Shown here: positions 27,283 to 35,082 of the stretch, piece after piece
Position numbering within the stretch: the first letter of the stretch is position 1
Layout: every line of letters starts with the position of its first letter
Source of the DNA: Moraxella lacunata
Lineage (GTDB): Bacteria; Pseudomonadota; Gammaproteobacteria; Pseudomonadales; Moraxellaceae
Assembly (NCBI RefSeq): GCF_900453205.1
Contig: NZ_UGQU01000003.1
Coordinates: forward strand, 496,001 to 560,000
Reading direction: 5' to 3'
DNA: 64,000 bases
Notes under the pieces: generated by a model
What the model was told of the DNA's origin: nothing
Seen by the model: the letters and a program-made list of their open reading frames with translations, nothing else
Databases searched by the model: none
Made by a program: the position numbers and the translations under genes

Positions 27283-27487
27283 ATGAAAAAAAGACATGTT
27301 GCTATGTTGCTTGGTATTGATGATGATATTTTTTGTGTTTTTGTTTAGCGGTGTTTGGTGGCTTTACCACGCAGATAAGCATCTTGCCAAAATGGCTGAT
27401 GAAAAAGGCTATGTGCATATTGACAACAAAACCTATGTCGTTAGTGAAATTAAAGTCAACCCTACCACAGAGCGGGCAAGTGAATAG
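27283..27487 (+). pseudogene. Small membrane protein, start region probably frameshifted
   Basis: The ATG at 27283 has a strong AAGGGG site, but that frame stops after 21 codons. Removing one A from A7 (27286-27292) joins it to the open frame that continues LLCCLVLMMIFFVFLFSGVWWLYHAD and ends at 27487. The alternative internal ATG at 27296 has no ribosome site. The product would have one membrane segment and a short polar tail. Function unknown. Confidence 0.6.
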
Positions 27488-27512
27488 TTGCTTGATAAGG
27501 TAAAAATACAAC

Positions 27513-29135
27513 ATGGCAAAATCCAAACTCTTACGTTCCAAAGACTTTTTAGAAAAACTCACCGAATTGGCGGCGGGCTATCGCACCGCCATTGAGTCGG
27601 TTGTAGATGGCTGGATGATAGAGCCTGAGTTTATTGCCGAGCGCATCAAACGGGTTAATGACCCATTCACAGGCTTTGAATATTTTGTGAGTGTCTATTT
27701 TCCGCACTATGTCAGAAGCCCGCACAAGTCCGAATTGCACAAATATCTATTTGATAAATTGCCAAAGGTGGCAAACGACCCTGACAGCCGATTTTTGGCG
27801 ATTGCCGCCCCTCGTGGCGAAGCCAAATCCACGCTTGTCAGCCAGCTTTATAACTTGTGGAAAATCGTGCGGGGCATTACCAAATACTCACTCATTGTGA
27901 TGGATAGCCTAGACCAAGCCTATCCAATGCTAGAAGCGATTAAGGCGGAATTGGAATTTAACCCCCGTTTAAAGTCGGATTTTCCCGATGTCGCAGGCGT
28001 AGGAAGAGTGTGGCAAGCAGGTACAATCGTTACCAAAAATGGCATTAAAGTGCAAGTGGCAGGTGCTGGCAAAAAACTGCGTGGCTTACGGCATGGACCT
28101 TATCGCCCCGACACCGCCACACTTGATGACATTGAGAATGATGAAAATGTTAGAAACCCCGAACAACGAGATAAGCTGAACTCGTGGCTCACCAAAACAA
28201 TTATGCCACTTGGGGCGGCAGGGGAGAAGTTTGACATCATCTACATTGGCACGATTTTGCATTATGACAGCGTACTAAATCGCACCCTAAATAACGCAGG
28301 TTGGGAGTCGGCAAGGTTTAAAGCCATTATCCAAATGCCTGAAAACATGGCACTGTGGGACGAATGGGAATGCCTGTACAAATCTAAGCAAATTGACGAA
28401 GCCAATGACTTTTATCAAGCTCATAAGGCACAAATGGATAAAGGGGCGGTGGTGTCGTGGCAAGCTCGCCCCATACTTGCCCTGATGAAAATTAGGGCCC
28501 GTGACGGACACGAAGCCTTTGATAGTGAATATCAAAACGACCCAACGGCAGGCGATGACGCACCTTTTGCCAAAGCGATGAATTTTTGGCACGAATTGCC
28601 CAATAATCTGATTTATTTTGGGGCAGTAGACCCGTCACTCGGCAAGGCAGGGGCAAGCCGAGACCCGTCCGCCATTGTCGTGGCGGGACTAGAACGAGCC
28701 ACAGGCAAAATCTATGTCGTAGAAGCCAACATCAAAAAACGCCTGCCCGACCGTATCATCAGTGATGTGATTGCAATGCAAGCAAAATATGGGTGTGTGA
28801 AATGGGCGGTAGAAGCGGTGCAGTTTCAAGAGTTTTTACGCACCGAGATAGTCAGACGGGGAGCAGAAAGTGGCGTGCCCATTCCTGCGGTGCCTGTAAA
28901 ACCAACAAGCGATAAACTTTTGCGAATAGAGAGTTTACAACCTTATATGGCAAATGGGCTATTACTGCTACATACTTCCCAAAGCACGCTGATAGACCAG
29001 TTTCGCCATTTTCCAAAGGCAGACCACGATGATGGAGCGGACGCTGTGGAGATGGTGTATAAATTTGCCAGCACTTATGTTAGACAAGCCGAAATTACCC
29101 CTATTCATATTCCCACACCAAGTATGTATTCATAA
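27513..29135 (+). CDS. Terminase large subunit (Mu gp28-like)
   Basis: A protein of 540 residues. The ATPase motor shows Walker A-like APRGEAKSTLVSQL near residue 95 and an acidic LDDIENDENV. The C-terminal nuclease begins YFGAVDPSLGKAG, with further acids in VEAVQFQEFL and DHDDGADAVEMV. It packages phage DNA into proheads and cuts it by a headful mechanism. Preceded by gp27. Confidence 0.92.
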   Translation: MAKSKLLRSKDFLEKLTELAAGYRTAIESVVDGWMIEPEFIAERIKRVNDPFTGFEYFVSVYFPHYVRSPHKSELHKYLFDKLPKVANDPDSRFLAIAAPRGEAKSTLVSQLYNLWKIVRGITKYSLIVMDSLDQAYPMLEAIKAELEFNPRLKSDFPDVAGVGRVWQAGTIVTKNGIKVQVAGAGKKLRGLRHGPYRPDTATLDDIENDENVRNPEQRDKLNSWLTKTIMPLGAAGEKFDIIYIGTILHYDSVLNRTLNNAGWESARFKAIIQMPENMALWDEWECLYKSKQIDEANDFYQAHKAQMDKGAVVSWQARPILALMKIRARDGHEAFDSEYQNDPTAGDDAPFAKAMNFWHELPNNLIYFGAVDPSLGKAGASRDPSAIVVAGLERATGKIYVVEANIKKRLPDRIISDVIAMQAKYGCVKWAVEAVQFQEFLRTEIVRRGAESGVPIPAVPVKPTSDKLLRIESLQPYMANGLLLLHTSQSTLIDQFRHFPKADHDDGADAVEMVYKFASTYVRQAEITPIHIPTPSMYS

Positions 29136-29146
29136 AAGGAAAAGTG

Positions 29147-29563
29147 ATGATAACCCTACAAGATTTGATAGACCGATTTGGCGAAAACGAGCTTGCCAAT
29201 TTAACTGACAAAGAAAATTACACGGTGATTGATGAGACCGTGATTAACCACGCCATATCAGACGCTACCGCCGAAGTGGTGGGCTACCTTAATCCCACAG
29301 GGCTGATTGTGGGTGGGGCGTATCTTGGCACACCGCCAAAATCACTTATTTTAAAGACTTGTGATATTGCCCGTTATTATCTGTATGAAAATGGCGTAAC
29401 AGACATTGTAGAAAAACGCTACCAGCAAGCGATAGATTGGCTACTGCTTGTCCAAAAAAACCCATCAATGCTAACAGGACTGTCAGAGACAGGGGCGAAT
29501 AATGGCGTTAAAAGTGGCATTGCGGTCAAACCCAATCCTGTGCCTAGCTTGTGGAGCGAATGA
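29147..29563 (+). CDS. Mu gp36-like protein (DUF1320)
   Basis: A protein of 138 residues. LIDRFGENELANLTDKENY, ATAEVVGYL and KTCDIARYYLYENG match the DUF1320 family, a head-tail connector component in Mu-like phages. In Mu the gene comes after the capsid gene; here it sits between terminase and portal. Ends with ATGA overlap. Confidence 0.85.
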   Translation: MITLQDLIDRFGENELANLTDKENYTVIDETVINHAISDATAEVVGYLNPTGLIVGGAYLGTPPKSLILKTCDIARYYLYENGVTDIVEKRYQQAIDWLLLVQKNPSMLTGLSETGANNGVKSGIAVKPNPVPSLWSE

Positions 29564-29988
29564 TGACCCAAATGACCCTCAATGTCAGTGATGATTTACC
29601 CCTATTGCAGGGCAATGTAGAAGCACTGCGTGAAAAACTGGGCGATTTAACCCCTTTAATGGACGCCATCGGCAGTCTGTTAGAGAGCAGTACACGCCAA
29701 CGATTTGCTGATAAAAAAGCCCCAGACGGCACATCGTGGGCAAATCTAATGCCGTCCACGCAAACCCAAAAAGGCAATAACAACATTTTGGTTAAAAGTG
29801 GCGATTTACTTCGCTCAATTACCCACCACGCTGACCCTTATGGCATCAGTGTTGGTACACCTGAGAGTTATGGCGTCTATCATCAATTTGGCACGACACA
29901 AATGACTGCCCGACCCTTTTTGGGGCTGTCCAATGACGATCAAGCAGAGATTTATGAGTTAATCAATGAGATTTTAATGGGTGATTAA
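29560..29988 (+). CDS. Virion morphogenesis protein (Mu gpG-like)
   Basis: A protein of 142 residues. LLESSTRQRFADKKAPDGTSWANLMPSTQ, LVKSGDLLRSITHHAD and YGVYHQFGTTQMTARPFLGLS are the conserved blocks of the Mu G/phage virion morphogenesis family, involved in head-tail assembly. ATG at 29560 follows GGAG. Phased TTAA boxes follow the stop. Confidence 0.9.
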   Translation: MMTQMTLNVSDDLPLLQGNVEALREKLGDLTPLMDAIGSLLESSTRQRFADKKAPDGTSWANLMPSTQTQKGNNNILVKSGDLLRSITHHADPYGISVGTPESYGVYHQFGTTQMTARPFLGLSNDDQAEIYELINEILMGD

Positions 29989-30010
29989 CACTGCTTTAAC
30001 CCACTTTTAA
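29985..30010. repeat. Phased TTAA boxes before the tail-terminator gene
   Basis: TTAA starts at 29985, 29996 and 30007, exactly 11 bp apart. Confidence 0.85.
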
Positions 30011-30021
30011 AGGATAATAAA

Positions 30022-30483
30022 ATGAGTAAATCCCCCCTTTGGCACGATGATATGTTGGTCTGTTACCCTGCGTTGCTTGACCGCCTAAAATCCATCTCAC
30101 AAATCAAAAAAGTGCTAGAAATCAAGGAACTTAGCGAGATGGATAATCAAGCAGTCGCCCCCTTAGATGGGGCGGTCTATGTCATCTTTGATGGGCTGAC
30201 CCCAACCGACCCTAATCATGGCGGACGTGAGCAGGTCATGGAGCTGGGCTTTACGCTGATACTTGCCAAACAGCAGTACAACCCACGCCCACGCATGGAC
30301 GGGGTGGGGGCGAGCCTGACCGCCATTTGTAAGGCACTGCAAGGCTACGAGCCTGAGCAGGACGGACGAGCCTTGACCTTATCGCCCTTTGTGCAAAAAC
30401 AAGCCTTGGCGGTGCGGTATTTTAAAAACTATGCCCTATTCCCACTCCGTTTTACCACCACCGTGGCTGTCATGGGGGACTGA
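30022..30483 (+). CDS. Mu gp37-like tail terminator protein (DUF1834)
   Basis: A protein of 153 residues. The length, the central AVYVIFDGLTPTDPNHGGREQVMELGFTLILA and the late-operon position fit the Mu gp37 family, which caps the tail tube. Assignment is by pattern and context. The portal gene starts two bases after the stop. Confidence 0.65.
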   Translation: MSKSPLWHDDMLVCYPALLDRLKSISQIKKVLEIKELSEMDNQAVAPLDGAVYVIFDGLTPTDPNHGGREQVMELGFTLILAKQQYNPRPRMDGVGASLTAICKALQGYEPEQDGRALTLSPFVQKQALAVRYFKNYALFPLRFTTTVAVMGD

Positions 30484-30484
30484 T

Positions 30485-31996
30485 ATGTTAGGACTACTAA
30501 ATAAACTCAAAAGCAACACCGCCCCAAAAGAGACCAAGCCTTTTGACAAAACGGCACTGTTTAGGGCGATTAACACCGCCTTTGATGACTTTGCCAGCGA
30601 GACGGCAGACGAGAGCTTGGAGCGACTCATCGCCCAGACGGGCAAATCACGCACCCAGATATTAGACGCTATCCTAAATGACGATGAGATAGAGGCGTGC
30701 CGTGAGGATATTGAGAGTGCTATCAGAGCCACGCCTTTTGTATTGTGGGGCGACACACTGGACGAGGACACCCAAAACGAGCTTATCAAATGGGTAACGC
30801 CCCACATCAAGACCTTTGCCGAGCTTGCCATGCTTGCCAAGTGGAACGGACACGCCATCGCCGAATATGTCTATAAGCATGATGACAAGGGGCGGATTGT
30901 TATCGATAAGGTGCTAAACCGTGAGGGCGAGCTTGGGCATTATAAGTTTAAAAGAGACGGTACGGTGCTGTTTGATGACCATGGGCGTGATGTGCCGATA
31001 AATACCGCCGTCAAAAACTTGGTGCTGACCCACAGAGCCAGTCCTGCCCGTCCTATGGGGCAGATGATGATTATCAAGGCGTATCCATCCGTATTGCTAC
31101 GGGGTAAAAATTGGGCATTTTTAGGGCAGTTTATCAAACGCTACGCTCAGCCGTATGTCGTGGGGAAGCAAGGCGGATTTAGCATGATTGAGAGCTTTAC
31201 CAGTCGTCTGTTTGAATTTATCAACGGTGGGGCGACTGGCATTGGGGCAGATGATGACATTAACATTCATCAGCTAAGTGCGGACGGTTCGGCATTTGAA
31301 ATGGCGGAGCGTATGGCAAACAGTCGTATCCAAAAACTCCTATTGGGACGTGTTAAAACGTCCGAGTTATCTAGCGGTAGCCGTGCGTCCCAAGAGACGG
31401 ACGATAAGACCCGTATTGACCGTATCGGCTCGTACTTAGAACTTGCCAAAGAGGCGATAAATCACGCCCTAACTGCGATGCTGGCGGTAAATAGCCACTT
31501 TGGCACGCCCCTTGTGTCAAGCGGGCAGGTGTGGTTTGATTGGAAAAACGAAAAGGCGGTGGATAAGATGCGAGCCGAGCGAGACAAATTGTATCTGGAC
31601 ACGGGGACGATAGTCTTGACATCGGACTACTACAAAGACGTGGTGGGCTTTGAAGAACATCATTTTAAGATTGTAGAGCCTAGCCCTACCGCCCAACCGC
31701 AAAATATGCCGTTATCTATGCTGTTATCAGATACACATGATGATACAAGCCATGACCACGACCATGACGATGATGAGCCATTGAGTGATAGGCAGATTAG
31801 GATTGCCAATAAACAGGCTGATAAGGTAATGGCATTATTTGATGATGTGAACGACTTTACAGACTTTCAAAAAAGACTGGCAAGCCTTGATTTGACTGAT
31901 GATGACTTTGTAGATGAGCTTGCCAATCAGAACTTAACAGCTTATGTGGACAGCTTGACAGGCAAGACCAACCAAGACGGGCAGACGGGGGTGTGA
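30485..31996 (+). CDS. Portal protein (Mu gp29-like, DUF935)
   Basis: A protein of 503 residues. NGHAIAEYVYKHDDKGRIVIDKVL, RTQILDAILNDDEIEACREDIESAI and GAD-DDINIHQL followed by SSGSRASQETDD are typical of DUF935 portals. A His/Asp-rich stretch near residue 418 (DDTSHDHDHDDDEP) may bind metal. The ATG at 30485 is used rather than the longer frame from 30389, which overlaps the previous gene. Confidence 0.9.
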   Translation: MLGLLNKLKSNTAPKETKPFDKTALFRAINTAFDDFASETADESLERLIAQTGKSRTQILDAILNDDEIEACREDIESAIRATPFVLWGDTLDEDTQNELIKWVTPHIKTFAELAMLAKWNGHAIAEYVYKHDDKGRIVIDKVLNREGELGHYKFKRDGTVLFDDHGRDVPINTAVKNLVLTHRASPARPMGQMMIIKAYPSVLLRGKNWAFLGQFIKRYAQPYVVGKQGGFSMIESFTSRLFEFINGGATGIGADDDINIHQLSADGSAFEMAERMANSRIQKLLLGRVKTSELSSGSRASQETDDKTRIDRIGSYLELAKEAINHALTAMLAVNSHFGTPLVSSGQVWFDWKNEKAVDKMRAERDKLYLDTGTIVLTSDYYKDVVGFEEHHFKIVEPSPTAQPQNMPLSMLLSDTHDDTSHDHDHDDDEPLSDRQIRIANKQADKVMALFDDVNDFTDFQKRLASLDLTDDDFVDELANQNLTAYVDSLTGKTNQDGQTGV

Positions 31997-31997
31997 T

Positions 31998-33242
31998 ATG
32001 CCAGAGATTAACCATGAGCGATTACCAAACCGTGAGGCTATCGCCAGCTTTAATGGCAAAGTCCTACTGACTACCCAGCACTATGCAGAATTAAAAGCGT
32101 ATGAACACGCCCTTGCATTTACCGTGGCTCGTATCGCTGATAAAGACATGCTAACCGAAGTCCACAAGGCGATGAAGCAGGCGATAGAGAACGGCACAAG
32201 TTTTGCCGACTTTAAAAAGGCTTTAAAGCCTTATCTTATGGCAAAAGGTTGGCTTGCCCCGACTTTTAAAAATGACAACGTGGACGATGACAAAGAGGCG
32301 TTTAGAGATTATCAAAAACACCTAGGTCATCGCCTACGGACGATTTATCATACCAACAAAGCCACCGCTTATGCAGGCGGACAATGGGAACGCATACAGC
32401 GTACCAAGGAGCTATTGCCTTATTTGCAATACATGCCTAGCGTGTCGGCAAATAAACGAGACAACCATAAACAGTTTTATGGCATGGTACGCCCTGTGGA
32501 CGACCCCATTTGGGCAAGTATCATGCCCCCCAATGGCTTTGGGTGCAAGTGCTGGGTTAAACAGCTCACTAAAACCCGTGCCAAAAAAATCCTAGATGAG
32601 CAAGCCGAAAAAGGCATCGTCTATGACATTGACATGGAGCAGGTCAAACACCCCCTAACAGGCGAGATGATGACTGTGCCAAAGGGCGTGCATTTTAGCT
32701 TTAATCATAATCATGATAGGCTGACGGCGTTGTTGAAGTTGGCAGAGGAGAAGCATGGTAAGGAATTTGCGGATGGCTTGGCTTTTGAAAGTTTAGAGAA
32801 ATATACCAATATTGATAAAGCTGTCTTTTTTAAATCTGATGGCAAAGATGGCGAGTTTTATCCCAAAGAAAAATTGGCAAAACTTATAAAAGTCTTTGAC
32901 AAACAGGGCATTCCCTATTTGATTGGCGAAGAAGGTGGGCGTTTTGCCAAACAAATGGGGGCGGAAGCAGTTTATTTTCCAACCGAAGTGGGAATGTCTG
33001 GTTTTTTTGCCTTTCCTGAAAATCCAACACGCACGCAAGTTATTGAAGAATTACTGCATTATGGACAGCACAAAAGTACAAATTTTGCTAGCCTTGAATG
33101 GCAAGATATAGTACAATTTGAAATACAAGCTCAGAAAAAATTACTGACGGTTGGGCGACTGCTTGGCTGGACAGTCGCAGAACTAGAACAAATTGAGCGA
33201 GCCTTAGCCCAATGGCAACAAGAATGGGAAAAACTCAAATGA
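31998..33242 (+). CDS. MuF-type head protein with metalloprotease-like C-terminal extension
   Basis: A protein of 414 residues. The first 245 or so are a MuF head morphogenesis domain (NKATAYAGGQWERIQ, DDPIWASIMPPNGFGCKCWV). From about residue 260 the sequence changes character, is more AT-rich and ends with a compact domain holding FPENPTRTQVIEELLHYGQH near residue 340-360. E-E-x-x-H followed by Y-G-Q resembles zincin-type toxin domains fused to MuF proteins. The next gene overlaps it, as an immunity gene would. Toxin function is inference. Confidence 0.82.
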   Translation: MPEINHERLPNREAIASFNGKVLLTTQHYAELKAYEHALAFTVARIADKDMLTEVHKAMKQAIENGTSFADFKKALKPYLMAKGWLAPTFKNDNVDDDKEAFRDYQKHLGHRLRTIYHTNKATAYAGGQWERIQRTKELLPYLQYMPSVSANKRDNHKQFYGMVRPVDDPIWASIMPPNGFGCKCWVKQLTKTRAKKILDEQAEKGIVYDIDMEQVKHPLTGEMMTVPKGVHFSFNHNHDRLTALLKLAEEKHGKEFADGLAFESLEKYTNIDKAVFFKSDGKDGEFYPKEKLAKLIKVFDKQGIPYLIGEEGGRFAKQMGAEAVYFPTEVGMSGFFAFPENPTRTQVIEELLHYGQHKSTNFASLEWQDIVQFEIQAQKKLLTVGRLLGWTVAELEQIERALAQWQQEWEKLK

Positions 33243-33466
33243 TAACTGACACACAATTTATACAAGTGGGCGGTCATATTATTGTAACAGGCAAAACCAA
33301 CAACAAAATTGCCCTAAATGATATGCTAACTTGCCAAGACAATGATAGCGTTTGGCAGGTTGTTGGTTTGGGTCGCAAAGAGCTGACCACACCACAAAAT
33401 CAAGTGGGCTTGACCCTAAAAAATATTAAAGGTGAACTGCCCAATAATGGGGCGGTGTTGATTTGA
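33239..33466 (+). CDS. EF-Tu domain-2-like small protein, putative immunity partner
   Basis: A protein of 75 residues overlapping the MuF stop by four bases. FIQVGGHIIVTGKTNNKIALNDML near the start and VGLTLKNIKGELPNNGAVLI at the end follow the pattern of EF-Tu domain 2 (GRGTVVTGR ... VG and later VGLLLRGIKREDIERGQVL). So it is predicted to be a stand-alone beta-barrel. In MuF toxin loci the next small gene usually encodes immunity. The resemblance was judged by eye. Confidence 0.65.
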   Translation: MITDTQFIQVGGHIIVTGKTNNKIALNDMLTCQDNDSVWQVVGLGRKELTTPQNQVGLTLKNIKGELPNNGAVLI

Positions 33467-33492
33467 TTGGTTTTGTATTGCCACCACCTAAT

Positions 33493-33516
33493 CAAGCCCC
33501 CTGTTGGGGGGTTTTG
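33493..33516 (+). terminator. Terminator after the MuF/immunity-like pair
   Basis: CCCCC (33497-33501) pairs with GGGGG (33506-33510) around TGTT, followed by a T-rich stretch. Confidence 0.75.
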
Positions 33517-33580
33517 TTTTGGGTTTTTTTTAAAAATCAATCACTTAACAAAAATATGCACATATTTTTATAAAAAACCC

Positions 33581-33608
33581 TTGCAAAAAAACCTGCATAC
33601 GCTATAAT
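33581..33608 (+). promoter_or_regulatory. Promoter of the structured leader upstream of antirepressor copy 2
   Basis: TTGCAA (33581-33586), 16 bp, TATAAT (33603-33608). TATAATGTCC is also found at the ner promoter (17279) and within this leader (33716). Confidence 0.75.
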
Positions 33609-33613
33609 GTCCC

Positions 33614-33830
33614 CCAACAGGTGTCGAAACCTGACAAAACACAAAGCGTCCCCTAGCCCACGAAAGATTGGCTATAAAGTCATATCCAAAATTTGCCTTT
33701 AACCGCAATTTTGGGTATAATGTCCTTGTTATGCCGACAGGGCGGAGAATACAATACCCTTTCGTGGGAAATAATCCCAGCCGTTTCTTTGTGTCGGCTT
33801 TCGAACCTGTTGGCACCCTATTTTTAGGGT
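33614..33830 (+). ncRNA. Predicted structured RNA, about 200 nt, leader or small RNA
   Basis: Four nested pairings in order: 33614-33622 with 33805-33813 (CCAACAGGT/ACCTGTTGG), 33624-33629 with 33799-33804 (TCGAAA/TTTCGA), 33639-33646 with 33787-33794 (ACACAAAG/CTTTGTGT) and 33657-33666 with 33759-33768 (CCCACGAAAG/CTTTCGTGGG). A tetraloop hairpin (ACCCTA-TTTT-TAGGGT, 33815-33830) follows. A promoter ends just before the first arm and the antirepressor gene begins at 33862. No open frame explains the pairing. Confidence 0.65.
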
Positions 33831-33861
33831 AAATCTCGAAATCAAACACAAGGACATCACT

Positions 33862-34590
33862 ATGTCAAATATCACTCTCCCCACCAGTGCGACTGCACTT
33901 GTCCCCACCTTTGACGGTGTCATCAATGGCGAACGCCAACTGCTTGTCAATGCTCGTGAATTGCACGCTTTTTTGGGTAGTCGTCAAGATTTTTCTACTT
34001 GGATTAAATCACGCATTTTTGACTATGACTTTGTAGAAAATCAAGATTACCTGCTCCATAAATTTATGGAACAGCTCCCAAGTGGTGCAAAACACAAAAC
34101 CGACTACCACCTAACCCTTGATATGGCAAAAGAGTTGTCTATGGTAGAGCGAAACGAAAAAGGCAAAGAGGCTCGCCGTTACTTCATTGACTGCGAAAAA
34201 CGCCTATATGCCCTAGCGGTAAGTGGGGCAACAGACCCTTTGACCGTCATTACCGCCCATCTCCAAAAAATGAGCGACAATATGCAAATACTGGCAAATG
34301 CCACAACAGCAACAATGGCAAAGCTAGACCATACCGAACGCTACATAAGCCTACTAGAACTTAACCAAAAAGGACACATCAAAGTAACCCCCGAAGTGGT
34401 AGAGCAAGTCAAAGCAATGAAAGCAGACGGATATAGCCAAGCGAACATCGGGCGTATGCTTAGAATTAGCCCTGCCACCGTCTCGCAGATAGTCAATGGT
34501 GCTTACAAGGGCAACAGCCTAACCCGTGATGACAACATCGCTCGCATGGTAGAGACCGCCAAAAGCGTACTGGAACAAGGAGAAGAGTGA
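33862..34590 (+). CDS. AntA/AntB-type antirepressor, copy 2
   Basis: A protein of 242 residues. The N-terminal AntA/AntB domain (LVNARELHAFLGSRQDFSTWIKSRIFDYDF, YHLTLDMAKELSMVERNEKGKEARRYF) is followed by a helical middle and a C-terminal HTH (GYSQANIGRMLRISPATVSQIVNGAYKGN). Nearly identical to copy 3 at 39289 over both ends, differing in the middle. It lies behind the structured leader. Its role would be to relieve repression, but the HTH suggests it may also bind DNA itself. Confidence 0.88.
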   Translation: MSNITLPTSATALVPTFDGVINGERQLLVNARELHAFLGSRQDFSTWIKSRIFDYDFVENQDYLLHKFMEQLPSGAKHKTDYHLTLDMAKELSMVERNEKGKEARRYFIDCEKRLYALAVSGATDPLTVITAHLQKMSDNMQILANATTATMAKLDHTERYISLLELNQKGHIKVTPEVVEQVKAMKADGYSQANIGRMLRISPATVSQIVNGAYKGNSLTRDDNIARMVETAKSVLEQGEE

Positions 34591-34778
34591 TGATGCACAT
34601 TGACAACGTTCAGCACCTAAATCAAGCCCAAACCGCCGTCTATCAACTAGAACTGGTGCAAGAGATGGCAAAAACTCATCAAGATAATAAATTCCCTATC
34701 CAAGAATATGCTTTTTTGATTGACGGTTTGGTGCAAACCATTAAAAACAATCTAGAAGCCATGAGTACAATCAAATAA
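34590..34778 (+). CDS. Small partner protein of antirepressor copy 2
   Basis: A protein of 62 residues. MMHIDNVQHLNQAQTAVYQLELVQEMAKTHQDNKFPIQEYAFLIDGLVQTI closely resembles the protein at 40008 and more distantly the one at 23072. The start overlaps the antirepressor stop (TGATG) with an AAGGAG site. A terminator follows. Confidence 0.75.
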   Translation: MMHIDNVQHLNQAQTAVYQLELVQEMAKTHQDNKFPIQEYAFLIDGLVQTIKNNLEAMSTIK

Positions 34779-34781
34779 CCA

Positions 34782-34823
34782 TAAAAATCCCCCATTTCCC
34801 CCAAATTGGGGGATTTTTATGGT
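34782..34823. terminator. Strong terminator after antirepressor cassette 2
   Basis: ATAAAAATCCCCC pairs with GGGGGATTTTTAT around a short A/T/C-rich loop. Confidence 0.9.
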
Positions 34824-34862
34824 TATTTGACCCCACCGCCAAAACCTGCCCCCAATACCCCC

Positions 34863-34899
34863 TTTAAAAACGTTTAAAAGGCGTTTAAAAACGTTTAAA
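34863..34899. repeat. Phased TTTAAA boxes before the protease/scaffold operon
   Basis: TTTAAA starts at 34863, 34873, 34884 and 34894, with 10, 11 and 10 bp spacing. The wider 34824-35082 stretch has no gene and also carries late promoter B. Confidence 0.9.
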
Positions 34900-35009
34900 A
34901 AATTCGTTTAGTAGCTTTACCCTACTCACAATCAAAAGCCGATTATGACCCCCTAGCGTGCGTTCTTGGGCGTAATCGCTTTTTACCCATTTTTAGCCCT
35001 TAAAAATCC

Positions 35010-35053
35010 CTGAACCCCGTCATCTTATCGCCCTTGGTGTCATCTGTCATAAT
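35010..35053 (+). promoter_or_regulatory. Late promoter B, upstream of protease/scaffold
   Basis: CTGAACCCCGTCATCTTATC (35010-35029) with CATAAT at 35048-35053, again 38 bp start to start. This is the counterpart of Mu PI. Confidence 0.8.
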
Positions 35054-35082
35054 CGCCAAAAAATTGACATAACAAGGCGACC

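Noticed and set aside
33600-33830. Retron-like RNA
   Set aside because: The nested inverted repeats recall msr-msd, but no reverse transcriptase gene lies in the window; the next gene is an antirepressor.
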